64,000 nucleotides of DNA, from contig NZ_FQVT01000003.1 in assembly GCF_900129445.1 (NCBI RefSeq), positions 248,001 to 312,000 on the forward strand, in the 5' to 3' direction. Numbering within the stretch: the stretch's first letter is position 1; every line of letters starts with the position of its first letter. Source of the DNA: Salegentibacter echinorum. Its GTDB lineage: Bacteria; Bacteroidota; Bacteroidia; Flavobacteriales; Flavobacteriaceae. Made by a program: the position numbers and the translations under genes. Below, in pieces: positions 25,257-34,192 of this stretch. A model generated the notes under the pieces. The model made no database searches. It saw nothing but the letters and a program-made list of their open reading frames with translations, and was not told where the DNA came from.

Positions 25257-25289
25257 AGACCTCACAGGTTTCAAAAACCTGTGAGATCT
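25257..25289. repeat. Palindromic dispersed repeat (AGACCTCACAGG type), copy 1
   Basis: The arms CTCACAGGTTT (25261-25271) and AAACCTGTGAG (25275-25285) pair perfectly around a 3-base loop, extended by imperfect AGAC/ATCT ends. A related, less perfect copy lies at 32236-32268. It is followed by CTCTCTTAATTTC, not a T-run, so a terminator role is not obvious. Confidence 0.75.
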
Positions 25290-25356
25290 CTCTTAATTTC
25301 ATAAACGATAAAATTTTACGGATATTCAATTAAATTTTTGTTGAAATAAAAAGAAG

Positions 25357-25393
25357 AAATCCCCGATTAATTTATCAATCGGGGATTTTTTTT
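25357..25393 (+). terminator. Rho-independent terminator, 12-bp perfect stem and T8
   Basis: AAATCCCCGATT (25357-25368) pairs with AATCGGGGATTT (25377-25388) across an 8-base loop, and T continues to 25393. On the plus strand it can end the VWA/AAA+ transcript about 200 bases after the stop codon. On the minus strand the stem lies across the stop codon of the small ORF at 25375. Confidence 0.85.
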
Positions 25394-25560
25394 GCTTCAA
25401 AAACAGATATTCGTAATTCTGTCTTCAAATCTTCAATATTATTTTTTTTGCTGCTAAAATTATATACTTTTATCAGCAGAATAAGGTCAAAAATGAAGAT
25501 CACCCAAAACATAATTGCTAATTTGATTTCAAACATCGCTGGTTTGAACATTAATGGCAT
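25375..25560 (-). CDS. Possible 61-residue membrane protein
   Basis: The ORF starts with ATG at 25560 and ends inside the terminator stem. The product has one strongly hydrophobic helix (IKLAIMFWVIFIFDLILLI, about 12-30) followed by a charged tail (SSKKNNIEDLKTEL). I do not recognise the family. A single-pass small protein is plausible and the terminator fits its end, but AT-rich noncoding DNA readily produces such ORFs, and the start overlaps the possible thr leader on the other strand. Confidence 0.35.
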   Translation of the reverse strand: MPLMFKPAMFEIKLAIMFWVIFIFDLILLIKVYNFSSKKNNIEDLKTELRISVFEAKKIPD

Positions 25561-25594
25561 GACTATTATTCGTATTACCCCTTTTGGGGTATAA
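25559..25594 (+). promoter_or_regulatory. thrL: Possible Thr/Ile leader peptide and hairpin upstream of thrA
   Basis: An 11-codon ORF encodes MTIIRITPFGV and ends in TAA 69 bases before thrA. Two of its codons are Thr and three are Ile, the two amino acids whose supply controls thr operons by attenuation in Proteobacteria. Its 3' half forms a hairpin, TACCCC-TTTT-GGGGTA (25579-25594), that includes the last Thr codon and the stop. No following U-rich terminator stem was found, so the mechanism is open. Confidence 0.4.
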
Positions 25595-25663
25595 TTCTAC
25601 ATAGCGCTTCTATACACACCTGTTTTTTAAAACAATTCATTTTAATTTTAACCATTTAGACTT

Positions 25664-28111
25664 ATGAAAGTCCTTAAATTTGGAGGCTCTTCTTTGGCTT
25701 CTCCAGAACGTATTAAATTAGTAGCTAAAACAGTTCAAAAACATCTAAAACAAGATAAAACCCTGGTGATCTTTTCCGCCTTTGGCGGTGTTACAAACGA
25801 TTTATTGGAAATGGCCAACCTGGCTTCACAGGAAGATTTAGCTTATAAAGAACTTTTTGCCAAAAACGAGAAAAGACACCTCGAAGCCGTAAAAGAATTA
25901 ATCCCGGTAAGTGCACAAAGCGGTATTTTAAGCAAGGTAAAAACAGAGCTTAATAGGTTGGAAACACTTTATGAGGGTGTTTTTCTACTGAATGAACTTT
26001 CCAATAAAACCCGGCACGTGGTCTCCGGTTTTGGAGAAATATTGTCTTCACTTATTATTGCTGAATACTTTAAAAACCTGGGAGTAGATGCCCAATTGGT
26101 AGATTCACGCGAGCTTGTGGTTTGTAAGAACAATAACAAGAAAGTACAGGTAAATTATCCGCAGACTTATGCCAGGATAAAAGAATATTTTTCCAAAACT
26201 GATGCTTCGTTATTTTTAGCACCCGGTTTTGTAGCCCGCAATGAGCAGGGCGTGCCAAGTACTTTAGGCCGCGGTGGCTCAGATTTTAGTGCAGCTCTTT
26301 ACAGTGCAGCGCTAGATGTGGCACAGGTGCTAGTGTACACCGATGTAAATGGGATGTACACTGCCAATCCTCAAATAGTGCCGCACGCTTATCCATTAAA
26401 AGATATTTCTTACCAGGAAGCCATGGAGTTATCTCACTTTGGAGCAAAAGTGCTTTATCCGCCTACGCTTCAGCCATTGCTCGATAAACAAATTAGTATT
26501 CAGATAAAAAACACCATGAAACCCGAAGAGGTCGGGACTTTAATTTCTAAATCTTCAGAAAAAAACTTTCGCTGGGTAACCGGGATCACGCATATAGATG
26601 CTATAAAACTCCTTAATATTGAAGGAAGTGGCATGGTGGGTATCCCCGGCTTTTCTAAACGTTTTTTTGAAGTGCTGTTTAAGGAAAACATCAATGTTGT
26701 ATTGATCACCCAGGCCTCTTCAGAACATAGTATTTGCGTGGCGGTAGAAGAAGATGAAGCTTCACTGGCCAAAGAAGCCCTCGATATTGCTTTTGAAGCT
26801 GAAATTGAACATAAAAAAATTAAACCGGTAACCATTGAAGAAGATGTCGCTATTGTGGCTCTTGTGGGGGATAGGATGAAAAGTCACCACGGACTTAGCG
26901 GAAAAATGTTTAGCGCATTGGGCAATAATAACGTAAACATTCGTGCTATTGCGCAAGGTTCTTCCGAGAGGAATATTTCAGCAGTAATCGCGAAAAAAGA
27001 TGTGCATAAAGCTTTAAATACCTTGCATGAGCAGTTTTTTGAAGTGCCTTCTAAAGAACTTAATCTGTTTATTACCGGAGTGGGAAATGTAGGTGCAAAA
27101 TTTTTAAACCAACTTAAACAACAGGAGAAATTCCTATTGGAAAAGTTGAGGTTAAAAGTAAGGGTGCACGGACTTTCAAACTCAAGTAAAATGGTTTTTG
27201 ATGAAAAAGGAATAGACTTACAACATTGGGAAAAAGCCTTAGAAAATGGAGAAAAAGCCGATAAATCTGAGTTCTTTAAAAAAGTAAGCCAATTGAACCT
27301 TAGAAACAGCATTTTTGTTGATAATACCGCCAGTGCAGATATTTCGGCATGGTACCGGGAATATTTGGCAAACTCAGTTTCTGTAGTAACCTGTAACAAA
27401 ATCGCCTGTGCCGATAGTTTTGAAAATTATTTAGAGCTACAAAACCTGGCCAGGGAATATGGCGCTTCTTTTTTATACGAAACTAATGTGGGTGCTGGCT
27501 TGCCAATTATAGACACTTTAAAAAACCTGGTGGCTTCAGGGGATCGAATTACAAAAATACAGGCCGTCCTTTCCGGTAGTTTAAACTTTGTTTTTAATAC
27601 TTATAAAGGCGAAGAACCATTTTACAAAACGGTGGAAATGGCGATGGAAGAAGGTTATACAGAGCCAGATCCTAAAATAGACCTGAGTGGGGTAGATGTG
27701 GCGCGTAAAATTTTAATCCTGGCGCGGGAGAGTGGTCACCAAATGGAATTGGAAGATATTGAAAGTGAAGATTTTCTTTCTGAAGAGAGCCTGGCGACAA
27801 CCAATAACGAAGATTTCTTTACACTGCTAAAGAAAGATGAACCTAAATTTCAGGAAATATATAAATCGGCTGAAGCTAATAATGCACAATTGAAGTATGT
27901 TGCCCAGTTGGAAAATGGCAAAGCTAAGGTTGGATTGCAGGAAGTAGATGCTCAGCATCCTTTCTATAACCTTAGCGGAAGCGATAATATTGTATTATTC
28001 TTTACTGAACGTTATCCCGAGCAGCCATTGATTGTAAAAGGTGCCGGAGCCGGAGCAGATGTTACCGCTTCAGGAATTTTTGCTGATGTAATAAGAATAG
28101 GAAAAAAATAG
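25664..28111 (+). CDS. thrA: Bifunctional aspartate kinase / homoserine dehydrogenase
   Basis: The 815-residue length matches ThrA/MetL-type fusions. The kinase domain begins KVLKFGGSSLAS at the N-terminus, with RGGSDFSAAL (about 205) at its Asp/ATP site. Two ACT domains lie at about 310-450 (GSGMVGIPGFSKR, NINVVLITQASSEH, NVNIRAIAQGSSERN). The dehydrogenase starts with ITGVGNVGAKFL (about 468-479) and carries NVGAGLPIIDTL and the LSGSLNFVFNTY catalytic region. It catalyses the first and third steps from aspartate to threonine in the cytoplasm, and the ACT pair is the expected Thr feedback site. It heads thrABC, with thrB 3 bases after its stop codon. Confidence 0.96.
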   Translation: MKVLKFGGSSLASPERIKLVAKTVQKHLKQDKTLVIFSAFGGVTNDLLEMANLASQEDLAYKELFAKNEKRHLEAVKELIPVSAQSGILSKVKTELNRLETLYEGVFLLNELSNKTRHVVSGFGEILSSLIIAEYFKNLGVDAQLVDSRELVVCKNNNKKVQVNYPQTYARIKEYFSKTDASLFLAPGFVARNEQGVPSTLGRGGSDFSAALYSAALDVAQVLVYTDVNGMYTANPQIVPHAYPLKDISYQEAMELSHFGAKVLYPPTLQPLLDKQISIQIKNTMKPEEVGTLISKSSEKNFRWVTGITHIDAIKLLNIEGSGMVGIPGFSKRFFEVLFKENINVVLITQASSEHSICVAVEEDEASLAKEALDIAFEAEIEHKKIKPVTIEEDVAIVALVGDRMKSHHGLSGKMFSALGNNNVNIRAIAQGSSERNISAVIAKKDVHKALNTLHEQFFEVPSKELNLFITGVGNVGAKFLNQLKQQEKFLLEKLRLKVRVHGLSNSSKMVFDEKGIDLQHWEKALENGEKADKSEFFKKVSQLNLRNSIFVDNTASADISAWYREYLANSVSVVTCNKIACADSFENYLELQNLAREYGASFLYETNVGAGLPIIDTLKNLVASGDRITKIQAVLSGSLNFVFNTYKGEEPFYKTVEMAMEEGYTEPDPKIDLSGVDVARKILILARESGHQMELEDIESEDFLSEESLATTNNEDFFTLLKKDEPKFQEIYKSAEANNAQLKYVAQLENGKAKVGLQEVDAQHPFYNLSGSDNIVLFFTERYPEQPLIVKGAGAGADVTASGIFADVIRIGKK

Positions 28112-28114
28112 GCT

Positions 28115-29053
28115 ATGGAAAAAGATCAAAAGCTTAGAGAAATAAAATTATTTGCCCCGGCAACCGTAGCCAACCTTTCTTGCGGTTATGATGTGTTGGG
28201 TTGTTGTTTAGACAACGTGGGCGATGAAATGCTAATTAGGAAAAATGATAAAAAGCAAATAAGGATTTCTAAAATTACCGGTCAGGATTTACCGATGGAG
28301 GCCGATAAAAATGTAGCCGGGGTTGCTGCCAAAGCACTTTTAACTGCACTGGGGGAAAGCCAGGGTTTTGATATTGAAATCGAAAAAAATATAAAAGCGG
28401 GAAGCGGCATTGGAAGCAGCGCTGCCAGTGCTGCGGGAGCGGTATTTGGTATTAATAAATTGCTGGGCACACCATTTTCCAATATAGAATTGATAAAATT
28501 TGCAATGGAAGGGGAGCGCTTAGCCAGCGGGAATGCTCACGCCGATAATGTGGCGCCCGCTTTACTGGGTGGTTTTAGTTTGGTAAAAAGTTACAACCCC
28601 TTAGAGGTTTTGAGTTTACCAAATTTACCGGAATTAAGAATGTTGATTTTGCATCCACAAATTGAGTTAAAAACCAAAGACTCTCGTTCTATTATTCGGC
28701 AAAACCTGGAATTGCAAAAAGCGATTAATCAATGGGGCAATTTGGCAGCTTTGGTAAGCGCCCTTTATACCAAAGATTATGAACTTTTGGGAAGAAGTTT
28801 AAAGGATGAAATTATAGAACCGGTGCGCTCTATTTTAATTCCGTATTTCGATGAGTTAAAGACTTTATCTGCAGCGAACGGCGCTTTAGGCTTTGGGATA
28901 TCGGGTTCGGGACCTTCGGTTTTTGCGATGTGTAAAGGAGATAAAACCGCGGAGAAATTAAAAGCTGAGTTTCAGGAATTCTACGCAGATAAAAATATAG
29001 ATTTCGACCTTCATTTATCAAAAATAAATTCGGAAGGAATAAAGGTGCTTTAA
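28115..29053 (+). CDS. thrB: Homoserine kinase
   Basis: A GHMP kinase of 312 residues. LFAPATVANLSCGYDVLGC (about 10-28) is the N-terminal motif, IKAGSGIGSSAASAAGAVFG (about 91-110) the P-x-x-x-G-L-G-S-S-A-A-like phosphate loop, and ALGFGISGSGPSVFA (about 259-273) motif 3. It phosphorylates homoserine with ATP, supplying threonine synthase. It starts 3 bases after thrA and is followed by thrC after 59 bases, so one transcript is likely. Confidence 0.96.
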   Translation: MEKDQKLREIKLFAPATVANLSCGYDVLGCCLDNVGDEMLIRKNDKKQIRISKITGQDLPMEADKNVAGVAAKALLTALGESQGFDIEIEKNIKAGSGIGSSAASAAGAVFGINKLLGTPFSNIELIKFAMEGERLASGNAHADNVAPALLGGFSLVKSYNPLEVLSLPNLPELRMLILHPQIELKTKDSRSIIRQNLELQKAINQWGNLAALVSALYTKDYELLGRSLKDEIIEPVRSILIPYFDELKTLSAANGALGFGISGSGPSVFAMCKGDKTAEKLKAEFQEFYADKNIDFDLHLSKINSEGIKVL

Positions 29054-29112
29054 CCTGAAAGAAGATTATAAAACTATGACAAATTCCCTCGTTGGGATTA
29101 AAATATAAACAG

Positions 29113-30408
29113 ATGAAATATTATAGTTTAAACGATAAGTCACACCGCGTTTCTTTTGAAGAGGCCGTGATTAAAGGCTTGGCTCCCGGGAAAGCGCTGT
29201 ATTTCCCGGAAGAGCTTCCAAAGCTACCTTCAGAATTTTTTGATAAGCTGAACAATCTTTCCAAAGAAGAAATTGCTTTTGAAGCGATAAAACCATTTAT
29301 TGGGACCGAAATAGATGACGACAGTCTAAAAAAAATAATTCAGGAGACCCTCGATTTTGATTTTCCTGTGGTGAATGTCACAAAAAACATAAATACGTTA
29401 GAATTATTTCACGGGCCAACGCTTGCCTTTAAAGATGTAGGTGCAAGGTTTATGGCCGGTTGCCTGGGGTATTTTGTAAAGAAGAATAACCTGGGGAAAA
29501 TCACGGTTTTAGTGGCAACTTCGGGAGATACGGGAGGCGCTGTAGCTAATGGGTTTCTTGGGGTAGATGGTATAGATGTCGTTATTTTATACCCTAAAGG
29601 AAAAGTAAGTGAAATTCAGGAAAAACAGTTAACTACTTTAGGCCAGAATATTACTGCATTAGAAGTAGATGGAAATTTTGATGACTGTCAGGATATGGTT
29701 AAAAAGGCATTTTCAGATACCGAAATAAGTGAAAAATGCCAGTTAACCTCGGCCAATTCTATAAATGTTGCCAGGTGGTTGCCTCAAATGTTTTATTATT
29801 TTTTGGCTTATAAACAATTAGCAGGTAAAGATCAGAAACTGGCTTTTTCAGTTCCAAGTGGAAATTTTGGGAATATTTGTGCCGGGATGCTTGCAAAGAA
29901 AATGGGCTTACCAATCTCACATTTTATCGCTGCTAATAACGAAAATGACGTGGTCACCCGTTATCTGAATTCTGAGTATTACGAGCCGAAAGAAAGTGTT
30001 CAAACCATCTCTAATGCTATGGATGTAGGTAATCCCAGTAATTTTGTCCGGATTTTGGAATTATTTGAGCACGAGTTTTCCAATTTATCACAAGAACTTT
30101 CTTCTTTTAGTTTTTCTGATGAAGAAACAAGGCAAGCAATAAAAACTGTGGAAAAGGAAACAAACTATGTGATGGATCCGCATGGTGCTGTTGGCTACTT
30201 GGGCTTGCAGGAATATCTAAAGAAAAATCCAGATGTTGTTGGAACCTTTTTAGAAACGGCTCATCCCGTGAAATTTTTAGAAACTGTGGAAGAAGTTATT
30301 GAGAAAAAGATTAAAATTCCTCAGAAAATTAAAGAAACCATGGCAAGGAAGAAAGAGGTAGTAGAAGTTTCTAATTATAAAGATTTAAAAACATTCTTGT
30401 TGAAATAA
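29113..30408 (+). CDS. threonine synthase thrC: Threonine synthase (PLP)
   Basis: The ATG at 29113 begins MKYYSLNDKSHRVSFEEA, the family's usual N-terminus, giving 431 residues; an in-frame TTG at 29092 would add only seven residues. HGPTLAFKDVGARFM (about 101-115) contains the PLP Lys, and VATSGDTGGAVANGFLG (about 136-152) the phosphate-binding loop. It converts O-phosphohomoserine to threonine. It closes the thrABC unit, and a bidirectional terminator is found 200 bases downstream. Confidence 0.95.
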   Translation: MKYYSLNDKSHRVSFEEAVIKGLAPGKALYFPEELPKLPSEFFDKLNNLSKEEIAFEAIKPFIGTEIDDDSLKKIIQETLDFDFPVVNVTKNINTLELFHGPTLAFKDVGARFMAGCLGYFVKKNNLGKITVLVATSGDTGGAVANGFLGVDGIDVVILYPKGKVSEIQEKQLTTLGQNITALEVDGNFDDCQDMVKKAFSDTEISEKCQLTSANSINVARWLPQMFYYFLAYKQLAGKDQKLAFSVPSGNFGNICAGMLAKKMGLPISHFIAANNENDVVTRYLNSEYYEPKESVQTISNAMDVGNPSNFVRILELFEHEFSNLSQELSSFSFSDEETRQAIKTVEKETNYVMDPHGAVGYLGLQEYLKKNPDVVGTFLETAHPVKFLETVEEVIEKKIKIPQKIKETMARKKEVVEVSNYKDLKTFLLK

Positions 30409-30464
30409 ACGGAATAGGATCTTATGCTATCATCTAATTCCTCTTTAATATATGATCTGTACAA

Positions 30465-30489
30465 TGTCAAACTGAGCCTGTCGAAGTTC
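30465..30489. repeat. CTGAGCCTGTCGAAG dispersed repeat
   Basis: GTCAAACTGAGCCTG continues as TCGAAGTTC. The core is identical to motifs clustered at 3933-4163. A shorter echo, TATCGAAGTGTC, lies 35 bases downstream. Confidence 0.65.
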
Positions 30490-30604
30490 TTAAATGTTGA
30501 CTTTTAATAAGCTTTTCCTGGTTTATCGAAGTGTCTTTTATTGATTATAATTATGATAAACAATAATTGAATCTTGTCAAGCTAAATGGATAAAAGCAAA
30601 TAAT

Positions 30605-30632
30605 AAAACCGCCCTATGTTTTGGGCGGTTTT
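30605..30632. terminator. Bidirectional Rho-independent terminator between thrC and the S10 peptidase gene
   Basis: AAAACCGCCC (30605-30614) pairs with GGGCGGTTTT (30623-30632) around an 8-base loop. A/T ends on both sides let it serve thrABC on the plus strand and the peptidase on the minus strand. Confidence 0.88.
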
Positions 30633-30666
30633 AGATTCTAAAAAGAAATCCGAAGCAAGATATTTT

Positions 30667-32151
30667 CTAATATTTCGCCGGAGCGCCTTCTTTAGGGAGG
30701 CTGTTTTCTATGAATTCCCTAATATCATCGTTGGCATTTTTCAAATCTTCGGCTCTAAGGTACATCATATGTCCGCTTTCATATCCTTTAAAGCTTAAGC
30801 GGTCTTTTAACTTTCCACTTGGGTCCAGTTGCCACATCGTATATTTTGCGTTAAAATAGGTCGTAGCACCATCAAAGTAACCAGATTGTATCATCACATC
30901 TAAATTGGGGTTTTGTGCCATCGCCTGCCGCAAATTTTCTCCGGTATTATTACCGCTTCTATCCCAGGGATGCACCGGGCCAAACATATAGTATTTAAGA
31001 TCGGTTTTAAAGTTGAGATCTTCCCGCAGGTAATGGTTTATGGCCGGCGTGAAAGAATGTAACCAGGAAGTTAATTCCGCGTTATAATCTGGGGAATTTC
31101 CAGCTTCTTTGGCGTCAATACCAAGATAGCGCGAATCTAACCGACCAATGGTAAATCCATCTTTTCGCTTTAATTCTTTCCAAAAGTAACGGTAGCTTAA
31201 ATCCAGGTTATTTTGAAGAAATATTTCTTTGGAAATTCCGGAGTAATAAGCCATTTTTTCTGCAACTGCTTCTTTCTTCTGGTCAGCAGTAAAACCACCT
31301 TTTACCAGCGCCGGCAATAATTGACTTATGCTGTAATTTTCAACTTCTTCCAATAGCTCCTTCAATTCCATATTTTGAAGTTTTGGGGGTAAAGCTTTGT
31401 GGTACCAGGCAGCAGCGGCAAAATATGGTAATCTATTGGCAACACTTACCGGGCCGTCACGATCTACGCCCAGGCCGGTTGGGGAAACCAAAATAACGCC
31501 GTTAAGATACATCCACTGGCTGTTTTGCAATTCTAAAGCCAAACCGGAAACCCGGGTGGTTCCATAACTCTCTCCAATAAGATATTTAGGGGAGAGCCAA
31601 CGTTCATTTCTACTTACAAAAGTATTTAACCACTCTGCGAGATAACTAATATCTGAATTTACACCAAAGAATTTCTCGCGATCTACATTACCATCTTTAT
31701 CTGGAATTGGTCTGGAATAACCGGTGTTCACAGGATTTACATACACAATATCGGCCACGTCTAAAATTGAATGGGGATTTTCTTTAATGCCATAAGGTTG
31801 TACAGGAAAACCTTCATCATCAATTTTTAACACTCTTGGACCGGTGTATGCCACGTGCATCCAAACCGAAGCTGAGCCGGGCCCACCGTTAAAGGAAATA
31901 ACCAAGGGTCGGTTTTCGGTGTTTTTCACATCGCTTTTTTTATAATAGGTGTAGAAAAGACTGGCAATGGGTTCGCCATCCTTATTCCAAAGTGGTTGCA
32001 TCCCGGTGGTAGCGGTATATTTAAGGTTGTTGCCTTTAATTTTTACAGAGTGTTGGGTAGTGACTGTGGTATCTATGGGAATTTCTACATTTTGGCCCCA
32101 GCCAATAGTCATAAATAGTAATAAGAAAAGAGAAGTAATCGTTCTTTGCAT
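30667..32151 (-). CDS. Peptidase S10 family serine carboxypeptidase, exported
   Basis: This 494-residue protein has an N-terminal signal peptide (MQRTITSLFLLLFMTIGWGQ). The alpha/beta-hydrolase S10 domain shows SFNGGPGSASVWMH (about 89-102, oxyanion region), LIGESYGTTR (about 191-200, catalytic Ser in G-E-S-Y-G), a late Asp region (VMIQSGYFDG) and GYESGHMMYLR with the catalytic His (about 465). It would release C-terminal residues from peptides in the periplasm or outside the cell. Bacterial S10 proteins of this size are common in Bacteroidetes. It converges on thrC and shares the terminator at 30605. Confidence 0.9.
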   Translation of the reverse strand: MQRTITSLFLLLFMTIGWGQNVEIPIDTTVTTQHSVKIKGNNLKYTATTGMQPLWNKDGEPIASLFYTYYKKSDVKNTENRPLVISFNGGPGSASVWMHVAYTGPRVLKIDDEGFPVQPYGIKENPHSILDVADIVYVNPVNTGYSRPIPDKDGNVDREKFFGVNSDISYLAEWLNTFVSRNERWLSPKYLIGESYGTTRVSGLALELQNSQWMYLNGVILVSPTGLGVDRDGPVSVANRLPYFAAAAWYHKALPPKLQNMELKELLEEVENYSISQLLPALVKGGFTADQKKEAVAEKMAYYSGISKEIFLQNNLDLSYRYFWKELKRKDGFTIGRLDSRYLGIDAKEAGNSPDYNAELTSWLHSFTPAINHYLREDLNFKTDLKYYMFGPVHPWDRSGNNTGENLRQAMAQNPNLDVMIQSGYFDGATTYFNAKYTMWQLDPSGKLKDRLSFKGYESGHMMYLRAEDLKNANDDIREFIENSLPKEGAPAKY

Positions 32152-32235
32152 GTTATTATAGTTTAGTTTTTTGTATATCGTGAAATAGTAATCATTTGCC
32201 TATCCTATTTTTAAAGGGATAGACATCGAAAGTAA

Positions 32236-32268
32236 AGACCTCCCAGGTCTTCAAAACCTATGAGGTCT
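32236..32268. repeat. Palindromic dispersed repeat (AGACCTCACAGG type), copy 2
   Basis: The arms AGACCTCCCAGGT and ACCTATGAGGTCT pair with two mismatches. The sequence matches copy 1 at 25257 in both arms, which shows that it is a dispersed element and not a local hairpin. Confidence 0.7.
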
Positions 32269-32369
32269 GGTTATCTTAACAAAATCAAGTTTATTATTAG
32301 AAGCGACCATATAGTTTTAGTTTTTATTCCTGACTTGAAAATTACACTGAATTATAGAATCTCAAAAAC

Positions 32370-34037
32370 TTATTTCTTGTTATTAAGGTTTTCGTCTTGA
32401 AAAATTATAATATAACTAAGGATAATAGCCCCAATGGCAGCAAGCATAAAAAAGATGATCGCCAGGCCGGGGTAGCCCAAAATAGTGAAACTGGAAGGTA
32501 CTTGCATAAGCATAGCTGCCCCAATAATCATCGCGGCAATAATGAGCCCCAGGGTAATTCTATTGGCAACTTTTTGAAAACCATCGGTTACGCGCTCTTC
32601 ATCTATAGCATCAATTTTTAGCTGAAATTTATTTTCAGCAAGATTTTCAGAAATGATATTTAAGCGTTCCGGTAAATTTTCTGCAAGCTTTTTGGAAGCG
32701 AGGAGGGCTGTGAAAAAATGTTCCGGTTTCAATTCCCGGTACATCTTATCGCTCATCATTTTAGCGGAATGTTTCTTTATCGCTACGCGAAGATCAAAAT
32801 CTGGATCAAGCACCGCAATTATTTGGTCCATATTGAGTAATATCTTACCTAAAATATTGACTTCAACGGGGAGATGGATTCCATCATTTGCTGCCAGGCT
32901 ATTCAGTTGAATAAGCAATCTTCCCGTTTGCATATCTTTAGCAGTACTGTATTGGTTATCCATAATAAGATCTGTGATCATCTTTTTGAAATGCTTGATA
33001 TCGGCCTCTTCGGTGATTTCGCTCATTTTGATTAAAACCTGTGCGGTATCTTCGCCGTTATCATTACTTATAGCAATGAGCAACTCCAAAATAAAATCCT
33101 TAATCGCGGGCGTAAATTTAGCGACCATTCCTAAGTCTATAAGCGCAATTTGATCATTGGTTGTAAATTGGATATTCCCGGGATGAGGGTCGGCGTGTAC
33201 AAAACCATCACTAATTATTTGTTGTAAATAGGCTTCAACTAATTGATCTACAAGGGGAGCATAATCTAATTCTATTTGCTTTAGAGGAGAAATGGAAGTG
33301 ATTTTTTGACCTTTTATAAATTCCATGGTCAAAACTTTTGAGCCACAGTAATCTGTAATTGGTTGCGGTACTATAAGATGTTTGAAGTTTTTAAGATTTG
33401 TGCCCAGGGTGACAAGATTTTGTGCTTCTCTCATGTAATCTAATTCCTGAAGTAAAATTCTTCTTAATTCAGCTAATACCTTATCAAAAGCATATTTTTT
33501 TGCTGTTTGGCTATGCTTTACCGCCATTTCTGCCAATTCCTGAAGCGTATTAAGATCGTCAAGAAACTGTTTCTTGATTCCCGGTCTTTGTATTTTTACG
33601 GCTACGGGTTTTCCAGATCTTAGCCTTGCGCTATGAACCTGTCCAATGGAAGCACTCGCTAGCGGCTCTTTTTCAAAACTTTCAAAAGCTTTAGAAATTC
33701 GGGTGCCAATTTCTTCTTCTACAATTTCGTGAATCTTTTCATAGGGGATTGGCGCTACATCGTCCTGTAAAGTTGCCAAAGCTTTTAGGTAGGCATCTGG
33801 CAGTAAGTCTGGCCGTGTAGAAAGTAATTGTCCCATTTTGATATAGGTAGGTCCCATTTTCTTGAGATCCGCAACTAACTCTTCGGGAGTTTGATTGTAT
33901 TCTGTATCGGGATCTTCCGGGGAAGTTTCATCCATAGCCTGGGATGCCGTATTGGCAAAAAGATTGCTGTTCCAGTATTTCAGCATAAAACCTATAAACT
34001 TGCGATAACGCAATAGATCTTCTGGTAATGGAGCCAT
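32370..34037 (-). CDS. ABC1/UbiB-family atypical kinase
   Basis: A protein of 555 residues. YIKMGQLLSTRPDLLP (about 65-80) is the K-x-G-Q signature; EPLASASIGQVHSARL (about 125-140) is the Ala-rich loop in place of the usual Gly-rich loop, followed by VAVKIQRPG with the ATP Lys; GFVHADPHPGNIQ (about 282-294) and LIDLGMVA (about 303) are the catalytic and metal motifs. Two C-terminal transmembrane helices (about 497-545) anchor it. Family members (UbiB, COQ8) support isoprenoid-quinone synthesis through ATPase activity. In a menaquinone-using flavobacterium the exact client is uncertain. Neighbours give no clue. Confidence 0.88.
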   Translation of the reverse strand: MAPLPEDLLRYRKFIGFMLKYWNSNLFANTASQAMDETSPEDPDTEYNQTPEELVADLKKMGPTYIKMGQLLSTRPDLLPDAYLKALATLQDDVAPIPYEKIHEIVEEEIGTRISKAFESFEKEPLASASIGQVHSARLRSGKPVAVKIQRPGIKKQFLDDLNTLQELAEMAVKHSQTAKKYAFDKVLAELRRILLQELDYMREAQNLVTLGTNLKNFKHLIVPQPITDYCGSKVLTMEFIKGQKITSISPLKQIELDYAPLVDQLVEAYLQQIISDGFVHADPHPGNIQFTTNDQIALIDLGMVAKFTPAIKDFILELLIAISNDNGEDTAQVLIKMSEITEEADIKHFKKMITDLIMDNQYSTAKDMQTGRLLIQLNSLAANDGIHLPVEVNILGKILLNMDQIIAVLDPDFDLRVAIKKHSAKMMSDKMYRELKPEHFFTALLASKKLAENLPERLNIISENLAENKFQLKIDAIDEERVTDGFQKVANRITLGLIIAAMIIGAAMLMQVPSSFTILGYPGLAIIFFMLAAIGAIILSYIIIFQDENLNNKK

Positions 34038-34192
34038 AAGTTTTTAACTTTTGTTCAGGTAATAAAGGTATCTAATTAGGACAATACTACCAATAAGCCA
34101 GGATGAAGTTCAGCAATTTTTAATACTATTTAAGAGTTTTAAACCTATAAAAACTTCAGCTTAATTAAAATCGAAATTAAAACAAGCTTTGG

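Larger units (their letters stand above)
25153..25663. other. 511-bp gap upstream of thrA
   Basis: It contains, in order, a palindrome of the AGACCTCACAGG type (25257-25289), a strong Rho-independent terminator (25357-25393), a possible small minus-strand membrane-protein ORF (25375-25560), and a possible Thr/Ile-rich leader peptide (25559-25594). The last 69 bases before thrA hold no clear terminator hairpin. Confidence 0.6.

Noticed and set aside
25257-25289. Palindrome as the terminator of the AAA+ gene
   Set aside because: No T-run follows; a better terminator with T8 lies at 25357.
25595-25663. Attenuator terminator between the thr leader and thrA
   Set aside because: Only a 4-bp stem (ATAG/CTAT) and a self-complementary GTTTTTTAAAAC are visible; neither makes a convincing terminator.
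26884-27399. 171-residue minus-strand ORF
   Set aside because: It is antisense to the second ACT domain and the start of the dehydrogenase in thrA, with Phe/Ser/Leu-rich low-quality sequence.
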